NCBI RefSeq assembly: GCF_026230105.1
Contig: NC_079477.1
Coordinates: forward strand, 18,791,001 to 18,855,000
DNA length: 64,000 nucleotides
Direction of reading: 5' to 3'
Origin: Diorhabda sublineata
Taxonomy: Eukaryota > Arthropoda > Insecta > Coleoptera > Chrysomelidae
A program made the position numbers and the translations under genes. Under the pieces are notes generated by a model. The model was not told the DNA's origin and searched no databases. It saw nothing but the letters and a program-made list of their open reading frames with translations. This document shows positions 25,311 to 37,953 of the stretch, one piece after another. The first letter of the stretch is position 1, and each line of letters starts with the position of its first letter.

Positions 25311-25368
25311 CTCAAAAAAAATTGAAAGGACCTGTCGGCTGACCTCATTTACCTAGCAGAGTAGAAAG

Positions 25369-25551
25369 GATCCTATCCATGATATAAAGACTACAAGGTG
25401 TGCTATTGCGCACCAGCTGGGAAGAAGCCAATGAGAATTTGCTCCCAAAACGTCGCGCCAATTTAGGAGCGAATTCTCATTGGCTCCTGAGAGATGCGTA
25501 GAACGAGTCGAAAATGATCCCTCAGGAAGAACACACCTTGATCCTATCCAT
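25369..25551. repeat. Small palindromic element flanked by direct repeats
   Basis: Inner arms 25426-25445 and 25466-25485 match as inverted repeats at 19 of 20 bases (AGCCAATGAGAATT core). Outer 9-bp inverted ends CAAGGTGTG (25394) and CACACCTTG (ending 25540) match perfectly. A 12-bp direct repeat GATCCTATCCAT occurs at 25369 and 25540. It looks like a MITE-sized foldback with a target duplication. Confidence 0.7.
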
Positions 25552-26290
25552 AGATAAAAAATATACAGATTTAATTCTATCCACAAACCACTTATTTACG
25601 GTGCATTCCACTAAGCACTCACGACAATTACGTTCACGCCTACGATCTTTACCGTTAAACTTGGTTCAGAGCATAATAATCGTAAACCCAAGTGGAATGA
25701 ATTACAAGGCCTTTTGAGCGTTGAGATAAATATTAACGAATTGTAAAACAGAAAAAGTAAAGCGAAAGCTTGTAGTGGTTATGTTATAATTTGTAAGTGA
25801 TTGAATATTTTAGTGGAGTGCTTAACTGATTTTCATTAAAGTATAATCAAATATTTCCTGGGACGATAGTAAAATATTTGGTGGTGCGTTACAAGAATGC
25901 TTCAAAAATACTTATATCTTACACCACGTTAAATAATGAGATAGATTCTCATGGTTGCAATATGCGTTGCTCAAGTTTAAAAAATTCCGCTAATTCTTCC
26001 AAGCTCACTTCGACCCACCTTTTGACAAGAGTCGTCGTGAACGTTAGCCATGACGTCATGAGTGACATTAAATTGATAAGTTTCCGAACAATCAGATTAT
26101 GATCGGTAAGCACACAGAACATACCTTACGGTGTATTATGTGGGTAAACCCGACCTCGCTCATGCTAATTTGATTTATATATTTCAAAGTTCGGATTGGG
26201 GTCAAAGTCTTACATTCATCAATAGTTCGTTCCTGTAGAAGTAACTGCTGAAGTTATTTTTAGGAAGTTTGTTTACATGTTTTAGTAAGA

Positions 26291-29200
26291 ATGGCTTTAA
26301 TCTCAGCAAATAATATTAAAAATCAAGTATTATATGGATTAATTAAACAACAAAGAAGTAAGTCGACCCTATAGGCTTCAATTGAATTTCATATTTGTAT
26401 TTAGTAATAACTTGTCACTATTTTGTTTATAGATATTACACGATTTTTTTCACTTGGAGTCTACAATAACCAGAAAAAAACTTTAACTCCCAAAAATGGT
26501 CAAAATATAGTTTTAGTTGATGGTGTTAGAACCCCATTTTTATTATCTGGAACTGATTATGCAAAATTAATGCCACATGAATTGGCTAAACAAGCTTTAA
26601 GGTAATGATAATAATGAGGTAATTACAGGTGTCGTCTGGCAAACTACTGCAAAGATTTGTAAATTATTTATAAATAAACACACAGGTCATGCCATGTAAT
26701 TCTTAAGTGATTGGACAGCTTCATTATTCCCTACTTTCGAATTTCTAATGGAATTTAGTCAGATAATGTATGTATGTTAATTCCACTTCTTTTGGAAAGT
26801 TGAGGATGTGGGATGGCTGTAGCTGCCAGAGATCTTCGTCTTCTATTTCATACACTTCCAGGTGTGGTGCTCTGGAATTCCATAGTGGTTCACACTTCAA
26901 TAGAATATGGATAGAGATTTTGTCCTCTGTGCAACAAAATCTGCACCCCGCAATATCTGCTAAGTCTAGCGCCTAACTTAGGTTGATACATTCAGCAGAT
27001 TGTCTCTTGTTATAGTTTTCCAGGGGAGTCTTTGCTTAAACAGACAATAGAAATTAAAATCAGTATATCCTGGCTTTTCAGATGCTACCTTTCTGTTAGT
27101 GTTTTTCTATATTATATATAATGACCTTCAAAAAGGGTGTGTTTCAATGATGAAAACTTTGAACAAACTGTGATGTAGTGGTTTTATGAAGCCCAAGAGG
27201 GAGCTAGTGGTATAGACAAAATCTTGAAAACGAGGAAGAGGAAGCTGCTAGTGGGAACAGGGATTTGAAAATTGGAATGTCAGAAAGAGAACAGTTAGCA
27301 TAGTTATGAAGAAACCTACTAATTACATGTATGATAGAAACAGGCTTAGATGGTGCCGAACAGAATTTAGTTCAATAGAAAACTTAATATTGTAATGAAA
27401 ATTCCAATTCTAAATAATCTTTGCAAAGAAGCCATGCCACTTTTAATTTGGAATTTGTTATTTTCGGAGGACTTAAATAAGCCTCGGATATGAAAAAGTT
27501 ACAAATAATGTAAGAAAATGTGATCCAAAAATACAAAAGCCTGAAACTATAGCTTACTACAACGGCAATAAAGGTGGAGTGGACACAATGGACGAAAAAC
27601 AGTGTTGTTTTGTATTTTTGGCATTTCCATTTTCATTTATTTTTTACCAATCCTCTTAAAACAATGATACTGTTAGAGAAAAATTTTCACTTGCGATAAA
27701 ACAAGGAAATCAATTAGTGGAGGAACATAGCACTTGACGTGAGGAATAACATAAGAAAAATACTGTGTATACCACAACTAAATCCATATTCTAGAATTCC
27801 TCTATGAAATACATAAACCATGTTCCAAATGCCCAAGAGCTGTTTGTGGATTGACCAGGAATGTTTGTCGAAAGTACAGGCTCACGATGCTCAAAACTCC
27901 CATCTGATTCATACATTCATTTAAACATGAAAATTGGCAGTTGATGAGAAGACAGTTTTTTTGCTAAATACAATTAATTCATTGTTTCTATGGTTTTTAT
28001 ATTGTAATGTGTATCTAGAGGCAGTTTAAGAGATTTATGTTAATTTTCTGTTCAAATCAATGAAAATTCTTATGTTTTATTAATTATACTACTTTACAGA
28101 AAAAAAAATATAAGTTTCTATTAAAAATTGAATTTTTTTCAAAAATTTTGCTATTTTCTTAGCCATCAACATTAGTAGTCTCTCAGGTACCACCTTTCTT
28201 CTATGTACTGAAAATCCCACCTTTCTGGTAATATTTGGAATATTAGAAACTCTGTCATGTGTACTTTATTAACATAGTTGATATAAATAATGCTATAAAA
28301 CATAAAAGATAACTTTTCCAGAATACCTTTTAAAGTGTGTGTAATTACAGTGGTATACTTACTAAGACTGGAGTATCGAAAGACGTTATTGACTATGTTA
28401 TTTATGGTACTGTTATGCAAGAAGTGAGAACCTCCAACATTGCAAGAGAAGCAGCTCTTGCAGCTGGATATAGTGATAAAACTCCAGCACATACTGTAAC
28501 AATGGCTTGCATTTCTTCAAATGTGGCTATGACATCAGGTATTTATAGTTTATAAATTATATTAACATAATGAATTACTAAATTGATAGGTATTACTGTC
28601 TCTCAAATTCTATAATTCAAGCAGTGAGAGGTCATCAAACTTTTTTGCTAGAGAATTCAATGCCACAAAAATTATTATGTTGCTCCCCTATTCCTAAAAT
28701 TTCTGTCAATTGTAATTCTACATTGTAAGTTTGAATATCATGTCAATAGTAAAAGGTGTTTATTGTATTCAGGTTTTTGTAAAATTTAAAATCACTAAAA
28801 CTACAATTTGGTGAATTGGAAACTAAAAATCGTCCTAATACTGTTTTATAGATAATCCTTGAACATACTTATTTTAATAGACTTGTATACTTTTAAGTAT
28901 AGGGTGTTTCCGCATAAGAGATCCGACACAGAGCAGCAGCATATAGGGGAGCCCAAAATATGACGATGTGGAGTAATTTAATTCTATACCAAGTTGCATC
29001 GCTGAGAAGTTATAGGGCCTCAAAATTGGGTCAATAATTAAAAAAAAAATTAATTTCTCTAACTATAACTTAATACCAAATTTGATACACTAGATTGTTA
29101 AGGGTTTTAAGTAATAATAAGAAAAAGATGATCAAATATTTCTGGGAGATGAATTAGGAGAGACATAATCTTAAAATTTCACAGAAGTTTGTTCATATCA

Positions 29201-32200
29201 ATTGATTTGAACAATTTAATTTCTATACCATGGATAATTTAATTCTAAAACTTTTTTATTCTTGTATTTTCCATAAAACTTCGTAATTTTCAAGGAAAAG
29301 TCCATTAACCAGACATGTCTTTAACAATATTATTTAAAAATAGTCAAGACTCAGCTATGATTTTATACATCAAATAATTTGACAATTTGCCGTTCGGTTG
29401 TTGTAATAATTAAATAATATCTTCTCTTAGACACAATTTATTCTTAGCCGAAAATTATCATTTTTGATTGCATTTATTTCCTTGTCCAATCCACCTATTT
29501 GGATATTGGCAGTTTAAAAAATTGTCATAATTTTCTTCTCTTAGATACAATTTATTCTTTGCCGAAAATTATCATTTTTGATTGCATTTATTTCCTTGTT
29601 CAATCCACCTATTTGGATATTGGCGGTGTAAAAAGTCTCTTATATTGGTATTAAAATGAGGTGGTGCATCATTATGCATAAACCAAATTTCCAATCTCTA
29701 TTATAATGGCAAAACCACAAACAAAACTGGAAGAGAATTTTGGAGGAATTCTAAAAAGTTTTGAAAGTTAGCTGGTTTCGTGAAATAACTGGTCCAATCA
29801 AACATCTAATTAAATAGGATTAATAATGTATATTTTCCTGTTAACTATTTTTGTTAGAACAATGGTTGATTATTGTTTTCTATAATTGTAGAATAAATAA
29901 AGTCAAAGTTACATCATCGTGACAGTTGTGTTTAATAAATTATGAAAAACTAAATAAATAACCTTGTATTATATTATGTATATATAGTTATATAAAATTA
30001 TTATGGAATAAAAGTATACATCTAATACCTCATTGAGTATTTCTAAAAACTGGGAAATAGACTATAAGAAACTTTCCATACCATAAATGTTTGTGAACTT
30101 TTCAGCTATTGGCCTAATTAATAGTGGAATTTATGAAACCATAGTATGTGGTGGAGTTGAGTTTATGTCTGACATTCCCATCAGACACAGCAGAAAAATG
30201 AGAAACCTATTGCTAACGGCTAATAAAGCAAAAACATTGCAAAAAAAACTTGCTTTGTTGGCTAGTATCCGTCCAGATTATTTTGTACCAGATTTACCGT
30301 CAATCGCCGAATTTTCATCTGGTGAAACAATGGGACATTCCGCTGATAGGTAAGTAAGCTGATAGTAAAAAAAACGGGCAATGCAATGTTTTATACTATA
30401 CTAATTCATTTCAGGCTAGCTGCTGCTTTTGGTGCTACCAGAAAAGAACAGGATGATTTTGCATTAAGATCTCATACAAAAGCTCAAGAAGCAGCAAACA
30501 AAGGTTGGCTAACTGATATTATTCCATTCCAACTTCCCGGAGTTGCTAAAACTGTTGAAAAAGATAATGGTATTCGTGTTTCTTCTCCCGAAAAACTAGC
30601 TACTCTTAAGCCAGCTTTTATCAAACCACATGGAACTATAACTGCAGCCAATGCTTCATTTTTAGTAAGTTTTTTTCGGGCTTCCATTAATTGAACTCAA
30701 GCTATACTAAAACACACTTATTTAATTAATGACATTAATTATATTGTTTGTAAAAAATGCAGTCTTATGAAGGTTTAAATATGATGTGTATAATCAGAGA
30801 TTTATCTTCCTGATAAGCAGATTTTCAAAAGAAAGTATATTTGTTTATTAATTCAAATCATCTGGCTGCTGAATATCAAATAGAATTAACTGAATAAATG
30901 AGAACATTTTAATGCCTTGTGTATAAACTTTAGTTCAAACTTTTGATGAACTAAAACTATTCTTTTAAAATGTGAAAAATTAAGTTTTGTGATTTAATAG
31001 TTTTATTTTATGTGAATATATCATATTATATAACGATAGTAAAATTGATAGTTTGATAATATTAATTTGATCAAATCTCAATGAGAAAATTATCCCTCCA
31101 TGTTTCAAAATATCAAAATTTTGATTATAAAGCCATTTGGTACGGTGAGAGATTATTATCCCAAAAATTTTGGTATATCTAATTGCATTGAGGAAATATA
31201 TTACCACCTTACAATTTTTGTATTTTTTATTGTTTAATACAAAAATTAAAAATAAAATCAAAAATGGGATGAAAAAAGTATTTTATTCTTCGTGATATCC
31301 ATTGAGGCAGTGCTTGTAAAGAGCAATATTGCAGGTTTGTCATTTTACTTCTTTTTTCTTTGATTTTTGTGATACACTCTGCGAATCTTTTGAATGTTGT
31401 AATTTTTTTAGATAAATGTACTCCAGATAACTCCTTTCATAGTTTAATATCCCCTCTTTCATCTCAAGGTAAATGTGGCAATCAACTCATTAGTCAACAA
31501 AGAACAATATTTGACATTGGTTTTTTGTGTTTCCATTGTTTGTATAAAATGTAGCTATCGACAATTGCACAATAAACAAAAGCCTTTCTTAGAAATTGTC
31601 ATTATAAAAAAAGTTACGAAAAAAGGTGAACATACAAAAATACAAAAAAGTACCCGGCATATCTGCCAAAGTTTAGCTTCTATAACATATTAGAACAGGA
31701 CCGGCTTCACGGTCAATATCAGAATATAAGAAAGGGCCTTGCATTGAAAAGACTATTTGAAAATATGCTTCAATTTTTTTTAGACTGATGGTGCTTCTGC
31801 TTGTATAATAACGACTGAATCAAAAGCAAAAGAATTGGGTCTGAAACCAAAAGCCTATTTAAGGAACTTTTTGTATGTTTCTCAAGACCCTATTGATCAG
31901 CTCCTCCTTGGTCCTGCTTATGGTACACCACAAATATTGGAAAAAGCAGGTTTGACACCTAAAGAAATTGATGTATGGGAATTCCATGAAGCATTTGCAG
32001 TAAGTTACTTATTATTATTCAAAAGTTTTTTAGTTCTAAATTATTAGGAAATTTTTTGATTGAAAACTTTTTAATTTTTTGTTTTTTCATTAATTTTACT
32101 GTTCAACTAGGGCCAAATTTTAGCCAATTTAAAAGCATTGGACAGTGATTGGTTTGCCCAAAATTTCATGAACAGAAAATCTAAAGTTGGAGCTCCGGAT

Positions 32201-34176
32201 ATTAACAAATTTAATAATTGGGGAGGATCTCTATCAATTGGACACCCTTTTGCTGCTACAGGTGTTAGATTAGCAATGCACACTGCTAATAGATTAGTCA
32301 GAGAGGATGGGCATTTTGGTTTAGTCGCTGCATGTGCAGCTGGAGGACAAGTAAGTAATGATATTTAGAATAGTTAATCTATAATCAAGCTTTACCTTCA
32401 AAATAGACCAAAGACTTTCCAGATACACACAATTAAGAGGAATGTTTCTAAAACATTATGTGGTAAATAAAAACCAAAGGTGTCTCCACTACCTCTGATG
32501 CAGATTTTATTTAAGGATATATTTGATCTTTTGTTTATTTATGTGTAGTCCATTTCATTTTTCTTTCTTTTCAGTAGTATAAGTAGATTCTTTTCCATTC
32601 TAATGAAGTTCTACATCATCTTCATAGGAAAGGATTTGTGTTTTGTTGTTGTTAATCATCTTCTGAGTTTTGATGCTACTATTTTTCAGGATAATTATTA
32701 GTAAAAGTTTGAAGAACACTATTGGTTGTGGGTCGCTTGCTTTAAACCTCTTTTTATTTTAATATTTTCCGAGAGGCTTCCTTCAACAACTTCATTATTG
32801 CTGTTATTCCTTTTTACCAAATGTAAAATTTTCTCAAGTATTCTGATAGTTGCTAGCGCCTAGAACAAATGTTTTCTGCTTATTGAATCACACACTTGCT
32901 TGAAATCCACAAAGGTTTAATCCTTGGTCCTATTTATTGTTCTAACTTGCTTTCAGAATGAACATTTAATCACTAGTTGGCCGACACCCTTATAATCCAC
33001 GCTTTCTGTCTTATTCCCCTTTTTATATACTGGGTAAATTATAAAATTATTGCCTTATCCCATTTGGTTTGTATGTTATAATCAAATTAAATATTAGCTC
33101 CTTCAAGGGTTCGCCACTATACTTTAAAACCTCTATTGGAATCCCATTCCTACCGGCAATTTCACCATTCTTCATATTATTTATTACTTCCTCTACTTCT
33201 GCTTTCGATGGTATTTCCTCTACCAAGACTGGTTCATTAATTGTCTTCTCTTCTTCAAACTTGTCTTCCTTGCTCCCTCCTCCCTCTAGTTTTTATTCTA
33301 TTCTCCTTATGAGTGAGCTGTCTTTGATTCTGTAATATTTCAGTCCGATCGTGTTTGGTATCTTATTTCTTTTTGTCACTTGATAAAAATTTCTTATATC
33401 TTTGTTTATATAATGTTTAGTTTTCTCAGTTTGTATTCCAGATGCATTCATTTCCTCTTTCTATATAGTCTTTGCTTTCTTTCTGTTTAATTCGTCCTTT
33501 GGGTCTTTCAACATTCTCTGTCTTGCTTGATTTCTTCCTTCTAATGCCCATTTGCAGGCTTCAGCAAACCATTATTTTTATAACCCTACTTCTCCGATCT
33601 TCCTAGTTCTTACTGTGTCATATCCTTCATTGTTTTCTCAATCTCTGTCCACTCCATCTCGATATCCTCCGATGTTTGTTTGTTTTTCAGATTTGTGGTC
33701 ATTGCATATTCAAATTTTTTTCGCCGCAACTTCATATATAATAAGATGAGACTCTACATCAATTTTCTAATAGGGTAGGACAGCTTATTTTCAAATCGAA
33801 CCATTTTAATTTAACACCTTCATGCTTCCAATTAGGTGAGCATCCACCATAATCTCCAGATTCGATCCCCATCGATTATCTGCAGTTTTTGAAACTTGAA
33901 GAATATTTGTGTTTAAAACATTTTTCTTAGGATGTTAAAGTCATATGCTGTAAAATAGTGGTTTGCAGAATTTCAACATTTTTTTTGAGACTCAATAGAA
34001 ATGCTTGTAAGTTGGTCAGTGGCTTAATAAAGGGATCAGCCCTCGTTTATGAATTTGGTATTATGTACAGCACTATCTAAACAAAAGAGTTTTATGTGAA
34101 CAGTTTGTATAATTTTATATTTTTTTAGGGAGTAGCCATGATATTAGAAAGACATCCAGATGCAAATCCCAACTAA
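26291..34176 (+). CDS. HADHB: Trifunctional enzyme subunit beta (mitochondrial 3-ketoacyl-CoA thiolase)
   Basis: This is the thiolase subunit of the mitochondrial trifunctional protein, which performs the last step of long-chain fatty-acid beta-oxidation at the inner membrane. There are eight coding exons with consensus GT/AG junctions and consistent phases: 26291-26357, 26433-26601, 28351-28538, 30106-30349, 30415-30664, 31784-31999, 32111-32350 and 34129-34176. The product is 473 residues, against 474 for the human protein. The N-terminus is basic and amphipathic, fitting a mitochondrial presequence. Thiolase landmarks are the nucleophile Cys in TVTMACISSN (exon 3), GGVEFMSDIPIRHSRKMR (exon 4), ETMGHSADR (exons 4/5), EFHEAF (exon 6), and NNWGGSLSIGHPF plus CAAGGQ (exon 7). 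The C-terminus GVAMILERHP is a separate 16-codon exon. No lesions. Introns 2, 3 and 7 carry transposon debris. Confidence 0.97.
27120..27920 (+). mobile_element. piggyBac-type transposase fragment (HADHB intron 2)
   Basis: The plus strand near 27520-27590 reads KPETIAYYNGNKGGVDTMD, the conserved block around the third catalytic Asp of piggyBac transposases (GVDxxD). Around 27230-27340 and 27650-27900 lie further, heavily broken frames in the right order. No TTAA-flanked ends were identified. Confidence 0.7.
28901..29830 (-). mobile_element. Mariner-like DDE transposase fragment (HADHB intron 3)
   Basis: The left edge AGGGTGTTTCCGCATAAGAG looks like a transposon end. On the minus strand at 29690-29600 the peptide WFMHNDAPPHFNTNIRDFL, then QYPNRWI, matches the catalytic region of DUF4817-type DDE transposases of the IS630/mariner group. 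The frame is interrupted and partly duplicated in tandem (29421-29636). Confidence 0.75.
29421..29636. repeat. Tandem duplication, unit about 114 bp
   Basis: CTTCTCTTAGAYACAATTTATTCTT starts at 29421 and again at 29535. Both units continue through GCCGAAAATTATC and CCACCTATTTGGATATTGGC with few differences. The duplication lies inside the decayed mariner-like transposase. Confidence 0.9.
32560..33760 (-). mobile_element. Decayed LINE RT fragment (HADHB intron 7)
   Basis: The minus strand, from high to low coordinate, shows the spacer upstream of RT (33700-33300), then EEVINNMKNGEIAGRNGIP-EVLKY (about 33220-33090), then YPVYKKGNKT (about 33030) and DFKQVCDSINKQK (about 32910), the expected order for an RTE-like LINE. 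There are many stops and frame changes. Confidence 0.75.
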
Positions 34177-34739
34177 TTTCGACAACACTGGATTATAAAC
34201 AACTTACTTCTATTTAAATAATATATAGAAAAAGGGCGTTCATATTTTTATATAATATTAGTTATCTATACAATAGGTTATTTGTTATATATTTTTAGAT
34301 GCATAAGAATATATTAATTATATATTTATACTACTCGTGTAAGAAATCAAAGTGAATAATTGTTTCAATTAAAAACGATATTTTTGTTGACTCATTTAGT
34401 TTAATCGCTATAGGCAAGTTATCAAAAGTATAACCCTAACTGTAACAAACATCAATGCAAAACTGCAGTCTAGATTAAAATGATTGACTACCATTTATTA
34501 ATTTTTATAGATTTAATTGCCACTCTGATTCTCTCTTGTCCTTTCTAGTAGTCAGGGGAATTTTGGAAATCACAATCAGAAAATAGTAAGGAACTAAAAC
34601 GTGCGATGGAAAAAGAGATAAAATAAAGATATTAAAAAACAAAAATGAACATGAAAGATGATATAATAATCGTACCACAAAAGACGAAATGCCAGGATAT
34701 ATTAATGGAGGCAAAATATTTGTAAAAAGAGGAAAAATT

Positions 34740-35240
34740 TAATACTATGGATGAAGGGACTGATAATAAGGGTAACATCCAGGAAAAGTACAAATTAAAG
34801 AAATAAAAGAGGAAAAATTGAAGAAAAAAATAAAGATAGGAACATGAAATATCAGATGTACATATGAAGAGGGGGCTCTAAAAAATCTGATAAAAATGAT
34901 GAAAAAATATCAAATTGATGTTATGGCAGTTAAGGAAACAAAACAAAAAAATACGGACCAAATAATGGTAGATGAATACACCTGTTTTTAGCAGTGCAGG
35001 TCAAAACAGGTAATTGGGAACGGGATTTATGATAAGCACCGTTTTTAAAGAGTGGATTATAGATTTTGAACCAGTATCGGATAGGCTATGCAAAATAAAA
35101 TTGCAAGAAAAATATGAAAACATGACATATTCTTAATGCTCCAGCAAGCCTTATAATTTGTCAATACCCATGGATAACATTTGAATGACATTAGAAAAAC
35201 TATTGATGGATACACACAAAGTAGTTGACGAATGCATCAA
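34740..35240 (+). mobile_element. LINE 5' fragment (APE endonuclease start)
   Basis: The plus strand around 34830-34950 reads IGT-NIRCTYEEGALKNLIK followed by KYQIDVMAVKETKQ, the N-terminal motif of an RTE-like APE endonuclease. Downstream the frame decays quickly. It ends just before the hAT-type element at 35318. Confidence 0.7.
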
Positions 35241-35317
35241 GACAGAAGGTAATTAAATGAAGGGTTCAAAAATTTGAATGTACTTGGATGAAGTAAACAA
35301 TTAAAATAAGTAATACT

Positions 35318-36145
35318 CAGAGTTGAGATATTTGCAGTACTGAATACTTGTACTCTCAGTATTTTACCCACACAAAATTTACTGGATACTGCTGTTTGTT
35401 GGAACTAAAAGTATTTATAATATACTGAAAGTAATTTATTTACTCTAAGTAATTTGATCTACTTCCAGTACTTTGAACAAGTAGTCAGTGGTTGGTTTTA
35501 GTTTACAATTATCAGTTCCCTGAGTACAATAATAGCTTAGCGGGCAATAAATTTCCGAAAAATAGGAGTGCGAATTTATAACGGGTCTGGTATGGACTTT
35601 CGGAAATTAATCGCCTATGAACCTATAATTATTGTCCTTCATTGCCTAAGCCATCCCCCAGTCTCTAAACGGTTTATTCACAGTAATTTTGTTTAGGTTG
35701 AATATACAGTATAGCACATTCATTTCTAAGTAGTTTATATACCTAGCTATAGAAGCAAGTTTTAAATTAAAAACATAACACAGAAAAAAGTACGTAATAT
35801 TTATAGACTATAAATTATAGATTTTTGTGATTAAAGATGGTAATACTCGTGTACTTCACTGTATTATGCTATGCAGTAAAAACATGGAATTTATCATATT
35901 TTTGTTTTAAAGTCGGATCAAAGGGTCGCCAAAAATTCCTTTTTAGCTTTTCTTTAATATCCCAAGTTTCTTCCATGTGTGTCATTATTCACTTTAAGTA
36001 ATATATGTACTGGAAGTAGTGTTACAGTACTTGGAGTACATTTATTTACTCTAATATAGGTACTTATATTATATACTTTAAGTACTTTTAACACTACTTG
36101 ACGTAAATGAATGAATTCAAAGTACTATAAGTACCTATATTAGAG

Positions 36146-36215
<70 letters not shown>

Positions 36216-36389
36216 AGTACTTCAATGAATAGTTACTTAGAACTGGGTACTTGAATTTTTAATTTGAAGTAAAATTACTTATTACTCCAAGTACTTTTTG
36301 AAAGTACTTATTACTAGGGAAAAAATCATTTTTAAGGCTATTAGTACTGGTTACTGGGAGTACTCTTTCTTAGTACTTTAACAACTCTG
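35318..36389. mobile_element. Non-autonomous hAT-type element, 1,072 bp
   Basis: The termini are CAGAGTTG... and ...CAACTCTG (8 bp perfect, then imperfect). Flanking 8-bp duplications are GTAATACT (35310-35317) and GTAATGCT (36390-36397), 7 of 8 identical; this length is characteristic of hAT insertion. The interior is rich in AAGTACT-type motifs in both orientations and contains a perfect 24-bp inverted repeat (36045-36068 / 36126-36149) and a TA microsatellite. There is no transposase frame, so it must have been mobilised in trans. Confidence 0.85.
36149..36211. repeat. (TA)n microsatellite, about 63 bp
   Basis: An uninterrupted TA run inside the non-autonomous hAT element, directly after the right arm of its 24-bp palindrome. 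Confidence 0.95.
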
Positions 36390-37135
36390 GTAATGCTTCA
36401 ATTTATTTTTTGCTGTTAATTTTATTAAATCAAGATAATTTCATTATCCTGTACCTAAACCTTTTATTGTTTACCAGATTTATGAAAAAAATTAGTCCTC
36501 AAACAACTAACATAAATCTTATCAAAAGGTGAGGCAGGTCCAATCACATCTCACTTAAGTAGGGGAGGAGTCGAAATTAAATAGAAACACATATATAATT
36601 TTATATTTGAAAAAACAATATATTGTATATAGTTTCCACTTGAAATAACTATAGTTTGGCAAAAACGTTAATAGTCTTAATATTTAGCTATAGGTTAACT
36701 TATAGTAAGTATTAAAAAAATTGATTTGGTTAAACAAATCTATTAAATAATGTTCAATCAATAATCCCATTCAGATAATTATGGAGGCAATTAGCTCTAA
36801 CATTGAACAACACAAGAAAAGTCACTTTAAGCTCCTCTTTCTCTTATACATAACCACCATGTATAAACTGGTTGTCTGCCACATCGTGTCATAGAGAAAA
36901 GTGCATTAATATATCGGATTGTCCTTACGTACAAATATATCTATATTTCATTGTCAAAAAGATGAAATTATATAAGTAACTGAATTATTTTTTTTTAAAT
37001 ATAAATATTGAATAATTAATTGTCTTATTAATATTTGGTGTTACTAATGACAATATCTGCTCACTTTTAAATCACAATAAATTTTTTTTCCAGAAGAAAA
37101 TTTATCATTTTTTTATATTTGATAAAAGTTAATCC
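36390..37135. other. Intergenic DNA downstream of RRP41/EXOSC4
   Basis: A+T-rich sequence without recognisable genes or bounded elements. It should contain the 3' UTR and poly(A) site of the minus-strand gene ending at 37136, but no canonical signal stood out. Confidence 0.45.
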
Positions 37136-37953
37136 TCATTGATTAGTACTTGCCCATCCAGTAGAACTCCCCATGTCTCTTATATGTAGTTTAACTGCAG
37201 CATCTAAAATATCTTTGATATCTTTACAACCTTGTAATGCTTTACTTAAAACTTTATCAAAATGATCTAAATGGAACCTCTGAGACATCTCCATTAGAAC
37301 TATTTTTCCAGACATTGGAAGTGCTGCTACTGTTAATGTTGGCCCACCCATTATTTCTTCTTGATGAGAGATGTCCAGCATAGGTACATCATTATTTGCT
37401 AGACTTGCTGTGCAGGCACATACATACTCCTTCAGTGGAATCCCAGCATCTATTAAAGCTAAGGTAGCAGCATTTACACATGCTGGGTATATCCCCCCAT
37501 CTGCATGAAGAACCTCTACATATACATCTATCTGACAAAAAGGATACAATTCACTTTTTATGGCAGCTTCCAATGTTTGTTGCAAATGCATAGATAATTC
37601 TGTTGATTTCCTATCTCCTCTAGGTCTTTTTTTACGATCTGTTGTAGAAAATACAGCCATACTGAATTGACAATTTATAACAGCATTATCATGTTGTGCT
37701 TTAGACCTTCCACCTTTCACCTAAAACGTTGATGTGTATAACTAAATTAGTAAATACATATTTTTTTGTAGCATCTTACTTCATGAGGTCCATACACAGC
37801 AGCTAACACTTTCGTTAAACCTTGTTCAATGTAAGCACTTCCGTCGGGTTTTGTAAATACTCCTAACTTACAACGTATTCTTCTAAGTTCATTAGCTCGT
37901 CGGCCATCTAAACGCAGACCAATTTTCGAAAGTAATTCTTTGTTTCTGCTCAT
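37136..37953 (-). CDS. EXOSC4: Exosome complex component RRP41 (EXOSC4/Ski6)
   Basis: This is an RNase PH-fold subunit of the six-membered ring of the RNA exosome, the 3'-5' RNA processing and decay machine of nucleus and cytoplasm. In animals the ring has no catalytic activity of its own; it threads RNA to DIS3/RRP6. Two exons: 37953-37780 and 37720-37136, joined in phase 0 with GTAAGA donor and TTTTAG acceptor. The product is 252 residues, against about 245 in human. Recognisable blocks are LDGRRANELRRIRCKLGVF, GSAYIEQGLTKVLAAVYGPHEV, HDNAVINCQFSMAVFST, VLHADGGIYPACVNAATLAL and MGGPTLTVAALPMSGKI. It is intact and divergently oriented to PCNA. Confidence 0.96.

Larger units (their letters stand above)
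24216..26290. promoter_or_regulatory. Divergent intergenic region, DYNLRB / HADHB
   Basis: About 2.1 kb separates the two start codons. It should hold both promoters and 5' UTRs. It also holds a repeat shared with 38040-38430 (here at about 24960-25310) and a small palindromic insertion at 25369-25551. I could not place a core promoter motif with confidence. Other open frames in it are unsupported. Confidence 0.4.
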
